From Meandrina meandrites (lineage: Eukaryota > Cnidaria > Anthozoa > Scleractinia > Meandrinidae), in contig OY855904.1 of assembly GCA_963693305.1 (NCBI GenBank), positions 11,079,496 through 11,143,495 of the forward strand: DNA of 64,000 bases, given 5' to 3'. A program made the translations under genes and the position numbers. Below, piece by piece: positions 37,810 through 51,300 of the stretch. Every line of letters starts with the position of its first letter. Within the stretch, counting starts at the first letter, position 1. The notes under the pieces were generated by a model. It saw only the letters and a program-made list of their open reading frames with translations, was not told where the DNA came from and searched no databases.

Positions 37810-38680
37810 CCATTCCCCCACTCCTCCCCCCCCCCCCACCCTTACCCGGTCTTCTCTAACGTGGAGAATAGGCCGTTTGCATTATGACGTCAAACGCGCA
37901 AAGATTCCTGGTAGTTGTAGTAAAGTTCGCGCCAAACAGCGACGAACAAATAACGCCGATTGTGTGTTATTTTGCTTACGGCTCGCCGAATTGCTTTAAA
38001 AAGGTCTAAAAATGCAAATCAATATAGGCTTTCATTGGAAAGCCACCTCAGTCTATGTTTTACCGCAGGACGAAACATCACAGGCTGCTATTGTGGCTCT
38101 ATTTTCTACCTTGATATTTCGCGCAATTTTTCCTGCTTTCAACGGACGCGCGCGCTGGTTAAATTTCTCCACCAAATGACGAAATCAGTTGCGCGAGCAA
38201 AAGCCATTTCAAGGTTATAGAAAGTACAAAAATTGTGTACACTTTCACAATTTGACGGTAGTAACGAAAGAGAATATTGCTCTACAGTGAATCAATGTCA
38301 AAATGTTAACATATCTTGCCCGTTTACGGGCTCGTTCAAAGGTTATTTCCATATTTCGAAGTTACTGTACATCGCGTAATTTACGCGTGATAATTTCGCC
38401 ATACCATTTTCGTCGTTATTTGGCGCGAACTTTACTACAACTACCAGAAGTCTTTGCGCATTGACGTAATAATGCAAACGGCCTATTCTAAACGTGATGG
38501 GGATGGGAAAGAGCGTTGTGTGCGGTAAAATCTTAAAACATCCTCGTGGGTAAAACATCAAATAAATTTATAAATAACAAGTCGCCTTCGCTGGGTATTA
38601 ACAGTATTTGGAAGTGTGATCTACAATAAAATAAGCGGATTTAGGTTGGGGGGAGGGGGGGGGGGGGGGGGGGGGGCAAG
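37810..38680. mobile_element. Terminal-inverted-repeat element bounded by C-run and G-run
   Basis: The arm at about 37865-37950 (AATAGGCCGTTTGCATTATG, TGGTAGTTGTAGTAAAGTTC) is mirrored at about 38405-38495. A poly-C tract lies outside the left arm (37826-37838) and a poly-G tract outside the right arm (38648-38676), which suggests the inverted structure extends to them. The interior between the arms has no recognised coding. Confidence 0.55.
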
Positions 38681-41440
38681 GGAGCTGCGGGAAAATGGGA
38701 AATTAAAATCTGTCATTTGAAGCCTTTTTCGTCAATATTTCCAGACAGTCTCATATGTTACTGTTGATTACAAGGTCTAACATCACTAAGACACCTAACG
38801 TCTACCGAAGATCATAAAAGATATTCCCAAGTTTTCCCGAAGCCTTCCGAAGATTGCTAAAGATAATTAGAAGTTTTTCCAATGATCACTTTATGCTGAA
38901 TGCTTCCAAAAATCACCAGTGATTGCCGAAGATCACCCGAATGTTTTCCACTGTTAACGAAAGATCAGTTTTGGAAGTCTCAGATCGAGAACAGCCGGTT
39001 ATCATATGCGTGTCTATCAATTATGTAATTATGTTATATCTCTTAGGCTTATTTTGTTTACTGCAATTGTAACGGCAGTATTGTTTGTTTGTGATCTCCA
39101 TCAATCCAAAATTAGGTACATTATTGAAATTGTAAATGAAACATTGTAATTTAGTGCCGAGATGTCAGTGTGAATTCTATATTAATGTAATTGTGTAATG
39201 TTGAAAAACTGAAGATACCATAATTGAAACTAAAGAAATTAGAAATACCCGACGAGTTGGACATTTTGAACAATCTCATTTTCCCATTTTAAACTCGTGT
39301 TTGTTTTTTATTAGAGATTTTTGTTCTGAAAAGAAAAGGGCCTATGAAACCCCATTCAATTTGATAACAACTTTAGAATCTGTTTGCAATAATAATTTAC
39401 TGCGATATAATAAAAGCTTTTACATGTCTTTATCTGCTTACCGAACGCAGCTGAAGGACTGAAATTTTCCAGATATAAAATATGTACAGCTGCCGTCGTC
39501 CGCTTGTTCCTTCTCTCTCGTTTCGTTTCTATAAAGCAAAGATCAATGTGAAACAACCAGAAAGATTACGATTAACTTTCACGTTAACTAAGGTGTAATC
39601 GTGTTAACTAAAGAAGTGTTAATTAAAGAATAACCTCTCGTTCTGGGCCTTTTTGTTTGCTCCTCAGCTGTCCGAAGAAGCTTGAAGAGGAAAGCACATA
39701 TTTGAAAATAAATACGAACTTACGAAACGCCTTTTAGGTCACAAGAAGCGGCGAAAAAATCCGATGTGTGACTATGTGTGACTATGTGTTAGACTATGTG
39801 TGAGAACAAGGAAGGACGGACGCGGCCGCGGAAATTTGGCGCCAAAGAACAAAACAGTACCTCGCCCCAGGTTTCCTCTTTCTCTCGTGTACTCTCCTCT
39901 CTCCTGAGTGCTTTGCGGTCCTACAAATTACATCTTTATTCGCGGTGAAGGAGTATTTATTTTGCAGAAAGAATAAACTCATTTTATAGAGGAGGTTCTG
40001 AAACCTCTCATAAATTTATCGTTTTGCTTTTAAAATGAAAATTTGTTTAACGTGCTGCGATCCAAAACTTCAAGTATGTTTCTGGTCCATTAAAACAACT
40101 TCAATTAGAAAGAAAAAACAACTAATTTCTGGTCGGGTTTTCCCTTGAGCTCAATGTAGTTTTAAGGTGATTTGTATTTTTAAATTTTCTAATATTGCTT
40201 CTAATGTATTGTTAATTTGAATGTTCTGCCCCATTAGCAGTTGCACTAAATCAGTTACCGAGGGTAAACAAGTGTCTTTGTTTTTCCTCCTGGACGACTA
40301 TCCCCTCTCGAATAGAATTCTTTTCTTAACAAGACTCCCAATCTCAATGTTTTTTTTTTGAGGGGGGGGGGGGGGGGGGGAAATCATTCTGAAATGAAAT
40401 ATTACCTTGTTGCCAGTGAATAAATGGAAAATTAATGGGAATGCTAGCACCATAAAGTGATAAACTAATAAAGCAGGACGCTGCACTACTACATTTTGTA
40501 CCGTACTGTATGATTTGTATTTGTGTTTACAGTTATTTACCTGTTCCTAGCCCTCTGCTAAGAATCTCGCTACTTTTTGTAGAATCGCCCGATATTTTTT
40601 TATGGGTCTCCATCGAGATTTTTCATCAGGGGTTGGCATGGTATTTTCCAGTATCGACAGGTATCGACACTCTTTTGCAGCCGTTATAAGGTAATCACGC
40701 AACGCAAGGCAAACTTTTTGAACGACGACCGTATCTGAGTGGTAACACGGCAAAATTTTTGAACGAAAGAAATATGTACCTTTCATTTTGGAAAATAATG
40801 CCTATAAGGCCCCAGGGTCGAGGTTGGGAAGGAAATCAACTACCATGACTACAGCGCTTTTTAGTTGTATTGAAAAACCGGTTGTTCCGGTGGGAAATCG
40901 AATGAAACGTCCCAGTCTACTGTTTTGTCGTTTTTACCAGAATGCATGACCGGAATATGACTGATCCATTATCAAAAGTCAAAACGAACTATTGGTTACC
41001 ATGCCGGCCTTGATGAAATACGCCGCTTGATCGGAAGGAAAAATAGATTGTAGCTCTTCTGTTCGGTGGAAATTCGCAACGGTTTTCCACACAAATGAAA
41101 AGCGCTCCTGGTGATCTAAGCAAAAGCAAACTCGACGTACTTACGGGAGATCTGTATACAAGGTCAAACAAATAACTCACTGAGAAGCGATTTACCGGCA
41201 GTCTTTTCAGCAAAAGGGAGGTAAAACTAAAAAGGTATGAACGCCTTGCAAAGGGTTGTTTCCTTACGACATTGATTTCCGTGCTAAAGGCCACCAAAAA
41301 AGTAGCCAAGCTAAGATGGTCATTTCCATCTATTGTCATAAACTCTTATTAGACGGATCTGAGTGATCACAAGTAACAATCCCAGTCAACCACAAGCCCA
41401 CTCACAAAGAACGCAATACACCCTTTGCAGTTAGGGTAAC
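38681..41440. other. Intergenic stretch without a supported gene
   Basis: Short non-overlapping ORFs only. A poly-G tract lies at 40363-40380. A tandem of GTGTGACTAT units (39765-39795) is visible. Nothing else stands out. Confidence 0.45.
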
Positions 41441-41447
41441 GTGACCA

Positions 41448-41778
41448 GAATTTTTAGTAAAAAAATATTATGGGCTATCACTTAAAGAATGCCATGTCGA
41501 AAATAGCAATATAGCCAGGTTTGAGGCTCCCAGCATTAAACAGTTGGGTTACACCACAGTTTGAATTTTTGGAAAATTTAAAGGATTTCTATGGAAAATG
41601 TTGCTGGGGGCAAGGTCTTGCCCTCCAACAACTTTTTCCATACAAATCTTTTTAATTTCTCCAAACTTTAAAACCGTCATAAAATCTCATCGAGTTGCCT
41701 CAAACTTGGCCATTTTAGACATGGTCTTTCTATTTCTGGCATTCTTTAAGTTATAGCCCATAATTCTATGAAAATAGG
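41448..41778. mobile_element. Palindromic MITE, about 330 bp
   Basis: ATTATGGGCTATCACTTAAA near the left end is mirrored near the right end as TTTAAGTTATAGCCCATAAT. The arms continue inward through AAGAATGCCA and TTTGAGGC words. The centre is C/G-rich (TGCTGGGGGCAAGGTCTTGC). No ORF. Confidence 0.65.
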
Positions 41779-42484
41779 TCACGTGATGGCCTAGCTACAA
41801 GGGGCCTATTCGAATTAGACTTATGATAGAAACGGCAAAAAACAAAGCGGCAATCGTAAATTAGGTCAATCAAGCTTGTCTTATCACGATGGCATTTATC
41901 ATCGATTACGAGAAGTCCTCATTCCACTCACTAATGTCAAGCGAGAAGTAGCGGGAAAGAACCAGCGGAAGACTGAAACGGACGAACATTCTTTTCGTGC
42001 CAAGCCCGTCCCGTTAGCTTTTTCCGCTTAGTTCGAGAATCTTGGAGGGTAATTGTGGAGTAATCAAAGTCAACACTTTATCAGTAAATTCGTAGTTACC
42101 GTTAAAAATGTATAACCTTTAGAGAGGGTCCCCTTAGTTTTGTTATAATCATCCTTAACGATTTCATGTTAGCAGCAAACTTGTCTGATGTACGGTACCC
42201 AGATGACTGAGATGTGGCGTTAATATCACAGCACGTGCCAAGGGTAAATCGTTTTTTGGGAAGTTACTAGTAAAATAAGGGAAACTGGTGCCACTCTATG
42301 TCAGTATATTTGACAACGGAGAAGAGAAGCTTTTGTTACAAAAATATCAAAGATTACACTCCACTTGTCGTTACTGTTTCTAAATCTAGAAGTCTAACGT
42401 CGCGAAACTAATGTCATACATTCCAGTAATCACATGCAAAGTAAAGATTTATTTAGCATCATTTACAAAAACATGTCTATTTAC

Positions 42485-42771
42485 AGGGCTCGACCTTAAC
42501 CTTTTTTAGCAGTAGGCCTATGGCTAGTAAAATGCTAATAATCACTAGGCAAAATGCTCTTTTTGCTACCCATTTTTTTTTTTACAAAAATGTGCCATCA
42601 GTTGTGAGTACTAAATATGTGACTAGATTTTGAATTTGTCAATAATATTTGCCTTCAGCATTTCAGTAGTCAACATCGCTAGTAACTGAGAGTATTCCAC
42701 TAACCAAAACCGAAAATCTACTCAGTATCTGGCTAGTTGCCTTCCGCCAAGGTCGAGCCCTGCAGTCTATT
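42485..42771. mobile_element. MITE with perfect 13-bp terminal inverted repeats
   Basis: AGGGCTCGACCTT at 42485-42497 is the exact reverse complement of 42759-42771. The interior is AT-rich and non-coding. Confidence 0.65.
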
Positions 42772-43980
42772 TACCACTTTACTTTATATACATTGTAGGT
42801 GACCTTGGGAACAATAGGATTCCATTTTCCGTCACAAAACTATGCCCGCACTGACTCAACATCATATGCTCTCATTTGAAGCCGTTTTGGGGGTCATCAT
42901 GCGAAGCGTCTTGCCAGAGTCGTAGAATGATGACCCAAATACTCCTTGCTACTCTGATAATATGGTCTTATGTCGGTAATACAGCACTGTTACTTTATAC
43001 ATGCTTGTAGCACATAGCTAGGTCTGTGCTACCTATTATCTATAATAACACAACTGATTATTGAGTAGTTTATTCAATATCCTCTGTCAGGAACTCAAGT
43101 GCGTCTGCAATTTCTTCCGCTGAAACACGACACAAAAATCGATGCAGGACCTATTGAAGTGAACAAAAATGATCAATGTCTGATATCTCATTAGATTATC
43201 AGTACACTACCAAGCAGACTGGTGATGAGAATTAAGAACATCAACTGAAGGATTACATATATTGGCAAATTCTCTCCAAAATGTAAGACAATCTGCATGG
43301 ATAAAAAATGCTTGGAACCTGAGACTGAAAAGGTAAAATAACAGAAAGAATATAGTGGTGACGTTTTTGCTTTCTGGAATTTATGATGATGGCGATTAAA
43401 GTACTCCAAAGCAAAAGAATAAACAAAAGGATTGACTATTCTGGCCAGTCTTTACATAAACCTGTATCTAATCAACTATCCCAGAAACATCCAAATTTTT
43501 CACCATGATATAATTTCAATTAATGGGCTTCAGAGTACAATGCATGCAACAAGACCACCGCCCAGATAACCATATTTTTCACTTTTGTCTCCATGCACAT
43601 TTTTACGACTGTTTTTGCGTATGCAAAACGGGAGTTATGGAAGGGGTGGCGATTTCATAGTTAATTATTATTTGAAGCCATCCTTCCTTCACTCCTTCAC
43701 TCGGTCAGATGTAAACAAAAGGCCGTTGACAGATGGTTGGTAGACCTACATGTAACGCCACTCTCAGTTTGACGTTGCGGTTTATTAAGACCGATGACAG
43801 ACCACTGTACTTTACGCCCTAATGGTTTTGTTTTGATGGGTATGTGATGATAATTTGAAAATCGATTGTGAACATATTTTATTTTTATTTTACCTTAAAT
43901 CAGGTGTATGTTGTTTCTGCCCTATTGAAAAATCAACAGAATTTTCTTAAGTTTGCATGTGACGGTGAAAGCGAAATTGA
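42772..43980. other. Intergenic stretch without a supported gene
   Basis: No recognised coding, RNA gene or clear repeat. One 72-codon minus-strand ORF (43191-43409) is not recognised and looks like chance. Confidence 0.4.
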
Positions 43981-43989
43981 AAGCGAAGT

Positions 43990-44375
43990 TTGTGTAATCG
44001 CTAGCTGACAGAAGATTATCAGTGTCACGCGACAAAGGTCAACCTAGCCGATTTCAAAATAAATTTTATGCGACGCTTAATCTTCACAGTAATCAAAGAA
44101 TGCAAGATAAAACCTATCGATATCATGCTCATGGCACTATCAAAACACATTCCGGAAATTGAACGTTAATCGTAAACGCTGTACAGAGAAAAGAGTGAAC
44201 ACACACTAGCACGAAAACACGCAAACTTGAATTTGTCTGCTTGGAGCTTGCTTCTTTTACAACCAATGCAAATCACAATGAAAAACAGCGTAAATCCGTA
44301 TAGATCTTTACAAGTGATGCACGTTCGACTTGGACGATTTAATTCGTCACTTGTTAAATAGAAGCTACAAGAAGG
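43990..44375. repeat. Direct repeat copy A
   Basis: Near-identical to 44885-45225 (copy B) through words such as AAGATTATCAGTGTCACGCG, GATTTCAAAATAAATTTTAT, CACATTCCGGAAATTGAACG, TTGAATTTGTCTGCTTGGAG and TTAATTCGTCACTTGTTAAA. Copy A carries a short extra stretch near 44112. Related sequence lies at 3850-4085. Antisense ORFs in both copies share residues only because the DNA is duplicated. Confidence 0.7.
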
Positions 44376-44884
44376 AACAATTGCATCGTGTGCTTCACAG
44401 CGACAACCTAAATCAACGCATTTCAAACAACTTTCATAGTCCTCGGTTAAGAAGTACCCTTGCTGAGTTTTATAATCCACAACAGATAAATGTTCATCGC
44501 ATGCAAGCAAAATCATCAGCACAGGTCGCAGCGGAGAACACTCGAGTTTCAACGACGAGATAAAATCTGGAGCGAGATTTATTCCTAGCAGAAGACTACC
44601 TATCCCAAAAGCCAGAGGACCCTACCGCAAGAGGGGTACCTTTCACAGTACAAGCAACCAAAATAGCGGTCGCAGAAGACAGGCAAAGTCATATTTTAAA
44701 AGCATATTAAAATAAAAGACGATGCGCGGATCGTTAAAAGTGATCATATGTTTTCAAACACGAATAGAAAAATACATAGAAGAAAACAACTTGCCCCCAA
44801 AGTTATCCAGATATACACGCAATCGAATTCCACCAAAAAGTCGTTCCACGTACCATTGAGTTCACCACAAAAATCAGAATTATC

Positions 44885-45225
44885 AGTGTCACGCGACAAA
44901 GGTTTACGCAGCCGATTTCAAAATAAATTTTATGCGACGTTAATCTTCACAGCAATCAAAGAATGCAAGATCATGCTCATGGCACTATCAAAACACATTC
45001 CGGAAATTGAACGTCAATCGTACACGCTGTACAGGAAAAAGAGTGTACACATGCTAGCACGAAAACACGCAAACTTGAATTTGTCTGCTTGGAGCTTGCT
45101 CCTTTTACAACCAATGCAAAACAAAATGAAAAACAACGTAAATCCGTATAGATCTTTACAAGTGATGCACGTTCGACTTTGACGATTTAATTCGTCACTT
45201 GTTAAATAAAAGCGACAAGAACTCA
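44885..45225. repeat. Direct repeat copy B
   Basis: Second copy of the duplication, lying just downstream of the PINK1 stop codon (45347-45349, minus strand), so it probably falls in or near the PINK1 3' UTR or flank. Confidence 0.7.
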
Positions 45226-45346
45226 CACGAACACATTAAATGATGAAGTCATCGCTTAAAAAAACAGTCGTGGCCCAATAGGGCCTTTTGATTACTCTTT
45301 GCATACAAGCTAAGAATTTCAAATTAAATAACATATTCAGCATTTC

Positions 45347-48300
45347 TCATAAACAACTGACCACATCTTCAAGATTCCACTCTCCTTTGTGAACTAGCAT
45401 CTGAATTGAACGACCAATAAGCCACCTAAGAAAAGAGGGGAGACAAATGGTTTAGAATCACTACAGAGTCCATCACAAGGCATTGTTTGATGGTAAAAAT
45501 AATTTGCACGCTGTGCGGACCTATTTGTGTGATTTAGGCATGACTCACCCATTAATGTCAGTAACAGACACGTGATTGCTGCAAAGCCAGTCAGGAGGGG
45601 CCCACAACACTAAAGTCAGCATGGTGACTGCTATGTCAGCAGATATTCGCTCCGAGGGGTCTCTTCTCAAAAGCAGGGACACTACTCTCCTCACCCCAGT
45701 GATTACTCTCCTACTCTCCACCTCAGTGAGGGCCCTGCTGAAAACAAAAAAAAACATACATATATAAGTAAGCAAATGCCACTGCTAAGGTGCTTTTTGA
45801 ACAGTTGACTCTCTCAAAACAGGTAACTTTCAGGTACTATATTTAGGGCACTTGATAATAGCCCGACTCTTGGGGAAGGAACAGCCAGTTCTGTTGTTCC
45901 AGCATGGTACAAAGGGAACGCTGGATTTATTAAATTCAGTACTATATCAACATGCATGTAAGCTATTGTCATTGGATTGTTTTGCTGTTTCACAAATGAC
46001 AGTTGACCATTTCTCTCATTGTCAGGAACCATTTCTTGTAGGATGACTGGACTTGAAAAGTACTCAGCTTGTTTAGTTTTTTTTTCTACTCTGAGCAGTT
46101 TTTTGACTATTTTAGTTAATTTATTTTAAGCTACATGTATTATAGCGGAGCTCCCGCGGGCGCCGAAGGCGCCCGCGGGCGGAGCATCCATAGCTATATA
46201 ATTTGGTTAATCCATCAAGCCGAGAAAATTTGGTTATGACGTCATGTCCGTCCGTACGTCCGTACGTCCGTACGTACGCCCGTACGCACGGATTAGGCCT
46301 GGGGACGAGTTTGCCTGTTTGCCTTTGAGAGTGATTTGGAGTCCTTCTTACGCAAAACGTGACACAAAAACATATTCGGTTCATTTAGAGTTGAGTTACC
46401 TGTCGTAAAAATCTGTGAGAACACTGCATTACTTCAGAGGTTTTTTTCTCATGTTATAAAATGATCTGGACATTTCATTTTAACTTAAACGACGCGATTG
46501 TATGAAGAGGCGGCAAAAATCTGTGGCACGGGTGGCACCTTGTTCGCTTTTTAAGCTGAATGAAAGAGGCGAACAAAGCTGCTGGAAAACATAGATCTTC
46601 GTGAATATTTCTTGCTTTATTTACTCATCTACATCATGGAAATGTATGCCAAATGATTTAGGGATAGCCTCTTAGCGTGAACATCCGAAATGTTTGCCAA
46701 CCTGAATATGATATATCGGACAAGAAGTCAAAAACAGCGAGAGTTGAAGAACTGTCTACGGTTCCTGCGGCTGCTTAATTAAGCTGACTTTAAGCCGAAC
46801 TAAAAGGGAGCTCAGAGCCGGTCAAGTTCAAGAAGTGATGGATAAAAGACTGTCAACAGCTACACCGTAAGAAAGGAAGAGATTGATCTTCGCTGATAAT
46901 TCATATTAATGTATATCTCGATAGAGTTGGAGTTGGAGTAAGCTCACATGGAAAATGGCGTGTTCGTTTCCGATATTTAATATGGTGCTGGTTTGAAAGC
47001 TTTGCCTGCAGAATTTACAAGCCTTTTCAAAATGTAAGGTAACAAACATAATTTATACCCTAAGCTGAAGTCTGTTTTTATTGTGAGAATATGTTTATAC
47101 TTCAGTCATTTATAAACGAATTCGAAGTTGTATCGTTTTTCAGACCTTTCCGTAGGCTTACATATTTATAAATTCCATTATTTCTTAATGCTGCTTTCAA
47201 ACCTCTTAGCTTTAATCACCTTTGTACATTTTATACAGACGTTGTCTATTAAATGTTTGGTTTCAAATGCTGTGTTTTAGTTTATAGTGGAGTAAACTGT
47301 AAAATTCATTTTTGGATTTTCATTTGAAAAGAAAATTAAATTATTGAACTACATGTACTCGGACCAAAAACACGTTTCGCCTTTGCAAAATATTACAAAC
47401 TACACTTATACTGAGGAAAATCCCGCAAGTCCAAACCAAAACTAGTAAAACTACTCAATGATACTGCACACTAAAATGAATTTAAGCGATTTATTATCCA
47501 ACTGCTCTATTTTCGCTCGCATTGTTTATTTCAGTGAGTGTATGTTAAATCTCGTACGCGTGATTTAAGATTCGTGAACAATTCTTTACGCCGGTTTCGT
47601 TGCGTATTACCTGTGCCTGGGTGAGTGAGTTCAGACTTTTTCTACCGCACATTTGCTTACCAGAACGGCTCAAACTACATTGTTCGCTTGTTCAGTTAGA
47701 TAGCGAGCACCACTTCGAAATCACAAACTGCCACAACTCACACAAAAAAACTGCTTTAAAATAACTTGCATAACCGGCTCGCAACGAATTTGCCAGTTTT
47801 GTTTTGTAGCCGTGTTTTTCTTTGTTCTGGCGTGAACTCATTTTCTTTAGCCGCGTGTTGACTTTTTTCGCGCTGTTTTTTTTTTTGCCTTGAGTTGATT
47901 GTATGGCCTTGACTGTTTTGAAGTAAATCAAAACAAATTTCCTTGCCTTCATCGAGGTCCTTTTTTACACTGATTTGCTCTAGGAGGTTTATTCGTGTAC
48001 AGTAAAAGTTATAAAAAGTTTTTATACTAAAATTTGATATGTGCGCCTCCGTGCATTAGTGGGGAACCCAATAAAGTGCAGGGACATCAAAACACTGTAA
48101 ATTCAAGCAAAAAATTAATAAATGGGAGCTCCGCTTTTAGGCCTGCCTAAATCTATATATTATTTTATATTTTTGGCAAAAAATGGTTGTTGTTGTTGTC
48201 TTTACCAGTTTACTTACAATAGAGTAGGTTACTCTGAGTGTCTCTGTACTTCTCTCCCGTATGTGTTTTAGTCCTTTCACACTTTACATACCGGTATATT

Positions 48301-51300
48301 TTGTGGTTCTTCATGGTCAGTTTTGAAAAAAGCTGACCTAAAATATATTGTGATTTCTTCTTAGCAAAGGGAATGCAGAACTTTCATAGAGAAAGGGTTC
48401 ACACAGGAATGGTTGGAATTAAGGATCACTGTTCATTTTACTTACTGGGCAAGCAGAGGAAGCTCTCTATCTTGGTATGTTCTGCTATCCAATCTGTCCC
48501 TGCCAAAAGGATTTTCATCACCGAACAGTTCATAAGCAATGGCTCCTGCTGCCCAGGCTGGTAAAGAAATGAGGGAAAAGAAGTTGTTAATAAAAGCAGG
48601 TAAATGTACAGTATGACCCAAAATGTTGCAGTACTTGGGGGAGCTGGCTGCAGTACACCAGAAAGCAGAACATACCCCAACTCTGTCCACCATAAATGAA
48701 GTAGAAAACATGCAAGTAAATACGAACACGACTGAATGATACAACCTCATACTGAAGACACTTGAACCTGGACACACAGGACAAGAACCATTTCCTTCCC
48801 ACTTAAACCACAGATAAAATAACTACAAAATTCTGTTGAGCAGCATGTGCAATATTTTGTGCAAGTTTGGCACAGCTATGGAAGTACTTGCATCTAACAT
48901 TAGCACTTCTTTTACAAACATTTCCCTGTTTTTCTCTTCCTTAGGTTTAAGTATGTACATGTACCCTTGACAATATTTATAAGACCTACCATCAGAGTTG
49001 CTGTAATCAAGAACAGCATCCTGACCAGGAATGGCACCAGCAATCTTAGACAACATGACATCAGATTAGTACTTGTTAACAAGTAAACAAGGTTGAAATT
49101 CTTGACAATAACTGACTGGAAAAGTTCTTGAACATGACAGTTGACATGCTACCCAGCGAGTTTTTACTTTGGAAATTGGCATGCACTGGTTGGGATCCCC
49201 GTGACTCAGGATCTCCATGGAGTTTAAAAGTGTCTGGGTTAATATGACACTCAGCTAAAGAGCTTTTCATGTACTTTAATAATACTTTTTTGTTCTGTAC
49301 CTCAGGGGCCATAAGGTTGCTATTGCCTCCGCGATCAATCTCTGCTGTATAGAATGGAAGCACCAGCCCCCATTCACTGTCTGCCAGGCAACAACCAAAA
49401 TCAGCTATCACCAGCTGAGGGCACAAGCCACTGGTGCTCTTATCCAGAAGTAAGTTATCAGTCTTGAGGTCTCTGTGTGCAATCCCATGTCTTTTTATAT
49501 GTGTGATGCCTTCTAGAAGCTGAAGTAGAAGCAAGGTGGATACTCGTGGATCTGATATTCTGTTTGCTGATATATATTCTTGAACTGTTGTAGCATACCT
49601 GTTGAAAACAATCAGTTGAAGTTCAAAGATGTGGAAGTATTTAAACTACATGTATGTGGATCCAATGTATATTGTATGTGTGAAGACATGCAGATGGACT
49701 CCATCTCTGGTTACCAACCTTGGCATGACTAGAAACATTGTGCGATTCCTGGCAATGCCTCCATTGTTATATGGTAATGCTGCTGGGTAGCTGGTAGGAG
49801 CATCAGGCAGGCAAGGCATGTCGTCAGCAAAGGCATGTAGAACTGGTGTGATGTTTGGATGGGGTGGGAGGCTTGTGTGCACTGGACCACCTGTGGAATA
49901 GAATAAACAACTTTATTGTCCACAGTTATTTAATATACACAGTCAAGCAAAAAATCCCTTCAGGTCTTAAGCTATTATCCAAAACAGGATATACCGATTA
50001 CAATCTTGCCGAACCTCAAACTCAGCTGTATTTAAGGCAACATGTCATGGCAGTGTATACAGTGTATCCTATCAGTGCCGAGGTGGCACACAGCTTCAGT
50101 GATACTTCGCCACCCGCTCCAGTCCTTTCCTGGGCTGTAATTTTGGTACAATTGCAGACAAATGTTATTGCAGTTGAATGATTATCATTGATATAAATTG
50201 TCACATTAGTGAGAAACTGGATGCAGTCTGGTATTCTAACAAAAGTTGACTGTTTACTCATGAATGAACCCTCAGCCCATAAAAGCTGGGTTTCTTAAAG
50301 TTACATGTAGTAAGAATCATTATCCTGTACCTGCTCCAGAAGTGTTTTGTTGATTTCCCACAGAAAGAACCTGGTATTCTTTTGCAAACTCCTAAAGAAA
50401 GAGGTACCAAGTTTATTTCAAGGTTAAATTTGATTTAAACTTCGTGATCATAGATACATGTATCTAAGACCATAAAAACATTTAATTTACATTGAAACAA
50501 AAGTTGAGTTAGCTTTCTGTAAAATTATTAGGCTGACTCACCCTGTGCAGTGAGCTGCTCTGAGATCTTGCCCAGAAGTTAAATAACATCTTTACAGCAT
50601 ACTGTAAGTTTTAAAAGGAAACATACAACAGTAACTGTTATAACTGTAATTGTTATAGCTTTACTTGAAAATATACATGATTGTATGCTATTGCCTATAA
50701 CTTAAATGTACAGTATACCACTAAATACAGTTATTGGCAAGTCTACAAATGAACAGTCACTATTTATTAAGTGGATATACATGTATCCTTTATCTGACAG
50801 CTGATTTCAAGCCTTAAGTTTTCATTTTGCCTGTAGGTGACAATTACCGAAAATGGTCACAAATTAGGATTTTGATTATCAAAATTATTGAAAGAATTTT
50901 AAAGAATTTTAATATAATTACATAATTATAAATCTTGTGCTTTCAAATTGTCATGCACATTAAAAATTATTGATCATTATGTTTACATGTAAACTCTGCA
51001 GTGCACTGGTCACTGTTTTGTTAAATTTCTCACAAAACATGAAGTCAAGTACAGTAGGCCACACTCTGCTTGCATTGCCTGCCTATGATGATCGGCAATA
51101 ATATTGTGATGACAAGCCTAAAATGCTCACTATTGGATTTTGGCGGCATACAATGTACATGTAATACAATCTAAATTATTTTATTGTGTAATAAATAATG
51201 AAGACAGTGAATTTTAAGCTCGGTCAATAAATGATAAAGATGATAACTATGTTCATTTGTCCTCAGGTGGGGCATTTGGACAATGTGTGGTTCCAGAAAA

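Noticed and set aside
44166..44552. Similar minus-strand ORFs at 44166-44552 and 45014-45226
   Set aside because: They share residues because the DNA is duplicated; no start, splice or domain support.
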